From Macrophomina tecta (taxonomy: Eukaryota; Ascomycota; Dothideomycetes; Botryosphaeriales; Botryosphaeriaceae), in assembly GCA_024180945.1 (NCBI GenBank), contig JAKSGN010000018.1, positions 1-12,939 on the forward strand: 12,939 nucleotides of DNA, given 5' to 3'. The notes under the pieces were generated by a model. It did no database searches. It had not been told where the DNA came from and worked only from the letters and a program-made list of their open reading frames with translations. How positions within the stretch are numbered: position 1 is the first letter of the stretch; every line of letters begins with the position of its first letter. The position numbers and the translations under genes were made by a program. Below, one piece after another: positions 9,501-12,939 of this stretch.

Positions 9501-9716
9501 TAAGCAGGCAGGAGACGCGTCAATCAACTGCCGCAAGTATCTAGACTTGGTATGCCCGCCAATCAATGTAATCAGGGCTGGGTAATGGGCGTCAGAGAGA
9601 CGCGCGACTAAAGACTGGAAACTTCCTACAATGAATCCACCTGCTACTGAGACGGCCAGACGCGCAACGAAAGACTGGAAATTCCCAACAATAGAGCGCC
9701 CGCCTGTTCCAGGGGG
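6576..9716 (-). pseudogene. NTPase-like/RING/patatin phospholipase gene, 5'-truncated and frameshifted
   Basis: The patatin domain would hydrolyse lipid acyl esters. Visible exons are 9716-8639, 8592-8027, 7977-7587, 7541-7515 and 7461-6576. Introns are 8593-8638 (46 nt), 7978-8026 (49), 7542-7586 (45) and 7462-7514 (53); all restore the frame. The N-terminal part has LIGGHTKSRYL (degenerate Walker A), YIDCEL and ALFIVDTSSP (Walker-B-like). A complete C3HC4 RING follows: CLCC, then CGHAYCDVC, then CVLC. The patatin core shows DGGGVRG (oxyanion hole), GTSAG with the nucleophile Ser codon at 8031-8033, and DGG with the catalytic Asp codon at 7416-7418, followed by AISIGTGTS. The TAA at 6576-6578 ends the frame. 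Near 8565 one base seems missing: YPPGSHYFDPDAVLLA must join LYRGACELAM, but they lie in different frames. The gene runs straight into hAT-B at 9716, so its start is lost or lies beyond 12939. Comparable fungal proteins are linked to accessory regions and self/nonself functions, but no role is shown here. Confidence 0.85.
7515..7541 (-). other. 27-nt micro-exon of the patatin gene
   Basis: Two introns, 7542-7586 and 7462-7514, bracket this small exon. Retaining the 45-nt intron would not break the frame, but it would insert 15 residues into a conserved segment. Removing both introns gives DISVGEAASCTSAAPWFFKP, the expected segment before the catalytic DGG motif. Donors GTACGT and GTATCC, branch sites GCTAAT and GCTGAC, and acceptors CTCAG and GCCAG all fit. 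Confidence 0.75.
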
Positions 9717-9717
9717 G
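9598..9717 (-). repeat. in-frame 60-bp tandem duplication in the patatin gene
   Basis: Positions 9598-9657 and 9658-9717 are two units of 60 bp. Their first ~37 bases are clearly alike (AGACGCGCRACKAAAGACTG...) and the remainder diverges. In the minus-strand reading frame they encode IVGNFQSFVARL and IVGSFQSLVARL, 20 residues apart. The outer unit ends exactly at the boundary with hAT-B. Confidence 0.7.
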
Positions 9718-9823
9718 CTGGATTATGATAATTTATTATCGTTTCTTATCGATAACTATCGCTATCACCTCTTATCGATAATTATCAATAATTATCATGA
9801 TACCTTGGCATTTTCTTGGCATT
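9717..9823 (+). repeat. left inverted end of hAT-B with palindromic subrepeats
   Basis: This pairs with 12841-12939. The outer 14 bp match exactly, the middle is a loosely matched series of ATCGATAATTATC-type palindromes, and the inner 19 bp match exactly. The left arm is about 8 bp longer than the right. Confidence 0.85.
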
Positions 9824-9835
9824 GGGATGAAAATC

Positions 9836-9926
9836 ATCAACAACGCGTTCAACGCGTCGTAAGCCATCAACAAACATGTTCAACGCATCGTAAACCATCG
9901 ACGATGCGCCCTACACGTCGTAGTCG
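9836..9926 (+). repeat. three tandem ~30-bp subterminal repeats of hAT-B
   Basis: Units are 9836-9865, 9866-9896 and 9897-9926. Each starts ATCRAC and has a TACACG/TCAACGC-type core followed by TCGTA near its end. The first two units are clearly similar and the third is more diverged. Subterminal repeats are common transposase binding sites in hAT elements; that role here is inferred. Confidence 0.6.
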
Positions 9927-10600
9927 ACGGCAATTATCTGTCAGCACCGTCCTCGCGGTGTCGAATCCCGTGTCGTCCAGCTTCAACCCAAAGCCCAACG
10001 ACCCGATTCACGACATCACCACTTCGTCCCGCTCGCTTCTGCTCCGCATCTCAGCTTCCTTCATTTTCGACAGCCGAAGCTTCGACTCAATACTCGAGCC
10101 TTCTCTTCGTCGAATTCTCCGGTTGCTTGTGAAATTGCGACTCTCTGAGACGTCGCGTCTCAACCTTTCGTCCTTTACTCGCGAGTTGCGAACTCCGCAA
10201 CAACCTTTTGAGTTCCCACCAAAACCTTCTTATGTTTCAAGTAGATTCACTCGCATGATATAGGTCAAGTTGGCGCAGCCAAACTTGACTTCCTTTCCTT
10301 GCGTAACGTCCTGTCGACCAATCCAAGTCTGCTTTGTTCCTGTCCCGGCCCTGCTCGTGACACTTACCTGCATGGTCGAGTACGACAACTCTTACACTTC
10401 ACTTTCCACCAGACGCACTCATCAGATGAGTGGCACTCTGGCAACTTTCACCATCTAATAAACTGAACCCCAGGATATGCGCACCAAAGGACACAATGTC
10501 AGCTCAGGAGCTAATATGCTGCCAACTGTGCTGTCTGTAAATAGGCCCTCGGCCGTACCATCACAACCCACCACGTTCTTTCAACTATTACGTACGAATT
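9927..10600 (+). other. 5' leader/promoter region of the hAT-B transposase
   Basis: These 674 bases lie between the subterminal repeats and the transposase ATG. They are pyrimidine-rich over 9950-10260 (many TTC/CTC/TCC runs), as in fungal promoters and leaders. An imperfect hairpin, GTCAAGTTGGC / gca / GCCAAACTTGAC, occupies 10264-10289. Open frames here (for example across 9631-10263) run through the transposon end and are not genes. Confidence 0.45.
10264..10289. repeat. short inverted repeat (hairpin) in the hAT-B leader
   Basis: The left arm of 11 nt and right arm of 12 nt pair across a 3-nt loop with one bulged T. No run of T follows and no known function is evident. Confidence 0.5.
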
Positions 10601-12712
10601 ATGGATTCCGAGGCGGATTCATCTCTTTTGACGCCTTCAACTGTCCAAGTTTCGACCGAAAGCCGATCCAAAAAGCTTCCAAAGGTAAAGAGGGGATCTG
10701 CTCATGAGACATGGGCTCACACTCGTCCGGCACGCGATGGAGAGGATTCTCGTCTCAAGTTCTGCACACATTGCACAGAATCACCGTACAGCACCAAAAC
10801 CAGTACGAATATGCGGTTGCATCTCAAATCAAAGCATGGAATCAAAGTCGACGTATCTCCAGGTCCAACCAAGGAAGAAGCAGCCCAACAGCTACAGCAG
10901 CTTTATTCCCAAGCAGAGTCTTCCGGCCAGACCAACGAGATCGACACCCGAGTCTGCCGAAAACACCTGAATTCGGCCGTGATTACTGAGGCTTTGGTTA
11001 CGCTGACCGTCGTACGGAATCTCCCTTTCCGAGCCGTCCAATGGCCTGAATTTCATGCTTTTTGCCAGACGCTCAACCCAGAATCGTCTGGCATCATCAC
11101 TACAGCGCATTCTCAGATCACGAACAAGATTGGAGAGTCCTGGCTCACCCACAAAGATGACGTACGTAAAAAACTTCAGTCGGCCATATCAAGCATTCAT
11201 CTTTCGCTTGATATCTGGACCTCCCCAAACCGGCTACTTCTTCTTGGGGTCTGCGCGCATTTTGTTGATCGGAGTTCAGAGGATCTTACAAAGGCCCTCC
11301 TTGCGCTTCGTCCTATCGGAAACCACGGCGGAGACGAGCAATTCGCGACTCTAATCCCCGTCCTGGAGGACTACGGGATCCAACGGAAGCTTGGGTCTAT
11401 CGTCAGCGACAACGCCTCGTCGAACGATACGCTTTGTCGTGCGGTAGAGAACCACTTGCGTGAAGAGGAGGGCATGGCCTGGGATGCCACCCGTTGGCGA
11501 GTCCGCTGCATCGGTCACATCATCAACCTGGCCGTCCAAGCCTTTCTGTTTTGTGACCGGATCGAATTAGAGCGACTAGAGTCGTACGACGAACAGGAAG
11601 GCAATGGGAAGCTAGGGGACGAAGCGGCGAAACGGGCAACCTTCCGGACTCTGGGGCCGCTCGGCAAGCTTCACAATATCGTCGTCCACATTCGCACTTC
11701 CGCCGGTCGCGCCAAGGAGTTCAAAGAACTGGCGGGCAGAATGATTCCACTTGACAATCGTACAAGGTGGAATAGCTGGTTTCTCATGCTAGCTGTGGCC
11801 GACCAGAAAGCGGGACCTGTGGACACCTACACCAAGAACCACCTTGCCACACTCCAAGCCGACTATCTCTCCCCAAAGGACTGGGAACAGCTCCGAAAGA
11901 TTAAGGATTTCCTTCAACCCTTCCACCAGGCAACTCTGGAGACCCAGAAAGGCAACGCGACCATCAATCGAGTACTATTCACTATAGATATTATAATTGG
12001 GTACCTTCAAGACGCGTCTATAAGTTAACATCATCCTAGATTAGGCAATACTAACACCGTGCCACAGTCGAAACATACTTCTAACAAACCGTTCAAGCGT
12101 CGGATTAAAAATGCGTGGAACACCTTCGATAAGTACTACACCAAAACGGACGAATCGGCCCTCTACGCCGCCGCCCTGGTTCTCCATCCGAAGCGTCGGA
12201 CGAAGTATATTAAGGCAAATTAGAAGCCAAAATAGATCGAGGACGCATTGGAAAAGATTAAAGAGCTTTAGAAGGCCTACCGGGAAATAACTCCTAATCC
12301 TTCAATTTCCTCGTTCCGCGAAAGGACCCCTGAGGAGGAGGAGCTCAGTCCATTCGATCGGATCGCTCAGAAGCTGGGGGAGTATTATAAACCGGTAAGT
12401 CAGAATAAATATAAAGACTATTATAGTGAAAATCCGATCGAGATTAGCAAGACGCCGGCGCTCAAATAGTGGGGTCAAGAGCAACAAACTGTACGGTGGC
12501 CACGGTTATCGCGCATAGCATTTAATATTCTTTCAATTCCGGCTATGAGCGATGAACCAGAGCGAGTGTTTTCCGGGGCACGTCGCACAGTATCGTGGGA
12601 AAGGGCACAGATGGGAGCTGAGACCCTTGAGAAAGTGGAATGCTTGAAGCATTGGAAACGAAATGGTATTTTAGACACAACGATTGAGATGGGAGGTTCA
12701 GTATCGCCCTAA
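10601..12712 (+). pseudogene. hAT transposase of element B with five RIP-like in-frame stops
   Basis: This is the element's transposase, a single frame of 704 codons from ATG 10601 to TAA 12710-12712. The first 475 residues are uninterrupted. They contain a BED zinc finger (C55, C58, H74, H79), the first catalytic-type Asp204 (LSLDIWTS), the second Asp270 (IVSDNASSND), the C303/H306 motif RCIGHIINL, and LGPLGKLHNI and TRWNSW. The C-terminal part stays in the same frame: NAWNTFDKYY, ALVLHPKRRTKYI, and the dimerisation motif MSDEPERVFSGARRTVSW, whose Glu matches the usual third acidic position. Internal stops are TAA at 12026 and TAG at 12221, 12233, 12269 and 12467. The TAGs sit where related hAT proteins have Trp, and the TAA can derive from CAA. 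No intron is needed. The protein is therefore truncated at 475 aa unless read through. Confidence 0.9.
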
Positions 12713-12840
12713 CGCCGACCTTTTCTTTCTTTTCTTCTTCATAGAACCTCATGGTAGTGAATTCAAGCAGTTACGCCCCACACCTGACAGTTTCCGATCC
12801 AAAATTCTCTTCCAAACCCCAAAATCGACCCACTGATCAC
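12713..12840. other. 3' non-coding region of hAT-B
   Basis: A pyrimidine-rich run (CCTTTTCTTTCTTTTCTTCTTC, about 12719-12740) follows the transposase stop and leads to the inverted end. I see no gene here. Confidence 0.5.
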
Positions 12841-12939
12841 AATGCCAAGAAAATGCCAAGCTATCATCGATAATTATCGATAATCGGCTATCGATAGTGA
12901 TACATTATCGATAAGCTATCACTACTATCATAATCCAGC
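12841..12939 (-). repeat. right inverted end of hAT-B
   Basis: Read on the minus strand it starts GCTGGATTATGATA, passes through AT-rich ATCGATA palindromes and ends with TTGGCATTTTCTTGGCATT, mirroring the left end. The window stops at the outermost base. Confidence 0.85.

Larger units (their letters stand above)
9717..12939 (+). mobile_element. hAT-family DNA transposon B (RIP-like damaged)
   Basis: The left end begins GCTGGATTATGATA and the window ends with its exact inverse, TATCATAATCCAGC. The inverted symmetry continues inward through TATCGATAATTATC-type palindromic blocks to a 19-bp block (TTGGCATTTTCTTGGCATT) at 9805-9823, inverted at 12841-12859. The inverted ends are therefore about 100 bp long. 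A BED/hAT transposase lies inside on the + strand. The element is about 3.2 kb. The 8 bases to its left (CCAGGGGG, 9709-9716) are the candidate left target duplication; the right one is outside the window. The termini differ from those of hAT-A, so this is a separate family. Confidence 0.88.

Noticed and set aside
9631..10263. 210-codon + strand open frame
   Set aside because: It starts antisense to the patatin gene, runs through the palindromic end of hAT-B and its subterminal repeats, and has S/R-rich low-complexity translation.
12001..12067. An intron in the hAT-B transposase spanning the TAA at 12026
   Set aside because: Candidate donors at 12001 and 12024 would shift the frame against the downstream exon, whereas simple read-through stays in frame over 12026-12068. 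A mutated CAA codon explains the stop better.
1..12939. Starship giant element
   Set aside because: Patatin-type cargo is suggestive, but no DUF3435 tyrosine-recombinase captain gene is visible and the window edges are hAT ends.
1..12939. Composite transposon formed by hAT-A and hAT-B
   Set aside because: Their terminal sequences are unrelated (CATCCCARTAATAAATA versus GCTGGATTATGATA), so one transposase is unlikely to mobilise the whole segment.
1..12939. tRNA, rRNA or CRISPR features
   Set aside because: No cloverleaf-like segment, rRNA-like sequence or regularly spaced direct repeats were seen.

Overview
The window looks like nuclear DNA of a filamentous ascomycete (Pezizomycotina). The evidence is very short spliceosomal introns (45-53 nt, GTRNGT-like donors, CTRAY-like branch sites, YAG acceptors), mixed strands without operons, two fungal hAT DNA transposons, a RING-patatin protein and a fungal DUF7924-type PD-(D/E)XK protein. 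Family names come from remembered protein signatures; no search was run.

Layout. (1) 1-2719: hAT element A, bounded by inverted CATCCCARTAATAAATA termini, carrying a decayed BED-finger/hAT transposase with one clear 53-nt intron. (2) 2720-3245, + strand: the frameshifted 3' end of an unrecognised coiled-coil protein with a basic tail, starting directly at the end of element A. (3) 3258-~3640, - strand: a C-terminal fragment of a DUF7924 gene, tail-to-tail with the previous fragment. (4) 4030-5709, - strand: an apparently intact three-exon DUF7924/PD-(D/E)XK gene (526 aa), the likely parent of that fragment. (5) 5710-6575: no firm gene, but 5899-6345 (-) is an open, protein-like stretch I cannot identify. 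(6) 6576-9716, - strand: the 3' part of a multi-exon gene with an NTPase-like N-terminal region, a C3HC4 RING and a patatin phospholipase domain. It carries a probable 1-nt frameshift and is cut at its 5' side by element B. (7) 9717-12939: hAT element B with ~100-bp structured inverted ends, 30-bp subterminal repeats and a transposase ORF of 704 codons broken by five in-frame stops. All five stops are explained by CpA-to-TpA (RIP-like) transitions.

Interpretation. This is an accessory, transposon-rich fungal segment with only one convincingly intact gene, the DUF7924 protein. Both window edges coincide with transposon ends, and each transposon abuts a truncated gene, so the missing gene parts probably lie just outside the window. 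Patatin-like and nuclease-like genes are common in fungal accessory regions, including Starship cargo, but no tyrosine-recombinase captain gene is present here. The most interesting points are the localised RIP-like patch in element B, the three-part patatin architecture with a degenerate P-loop, and a sharply bounded GC-rich block over the catalytic ExK motif of the DUF7924 gene.
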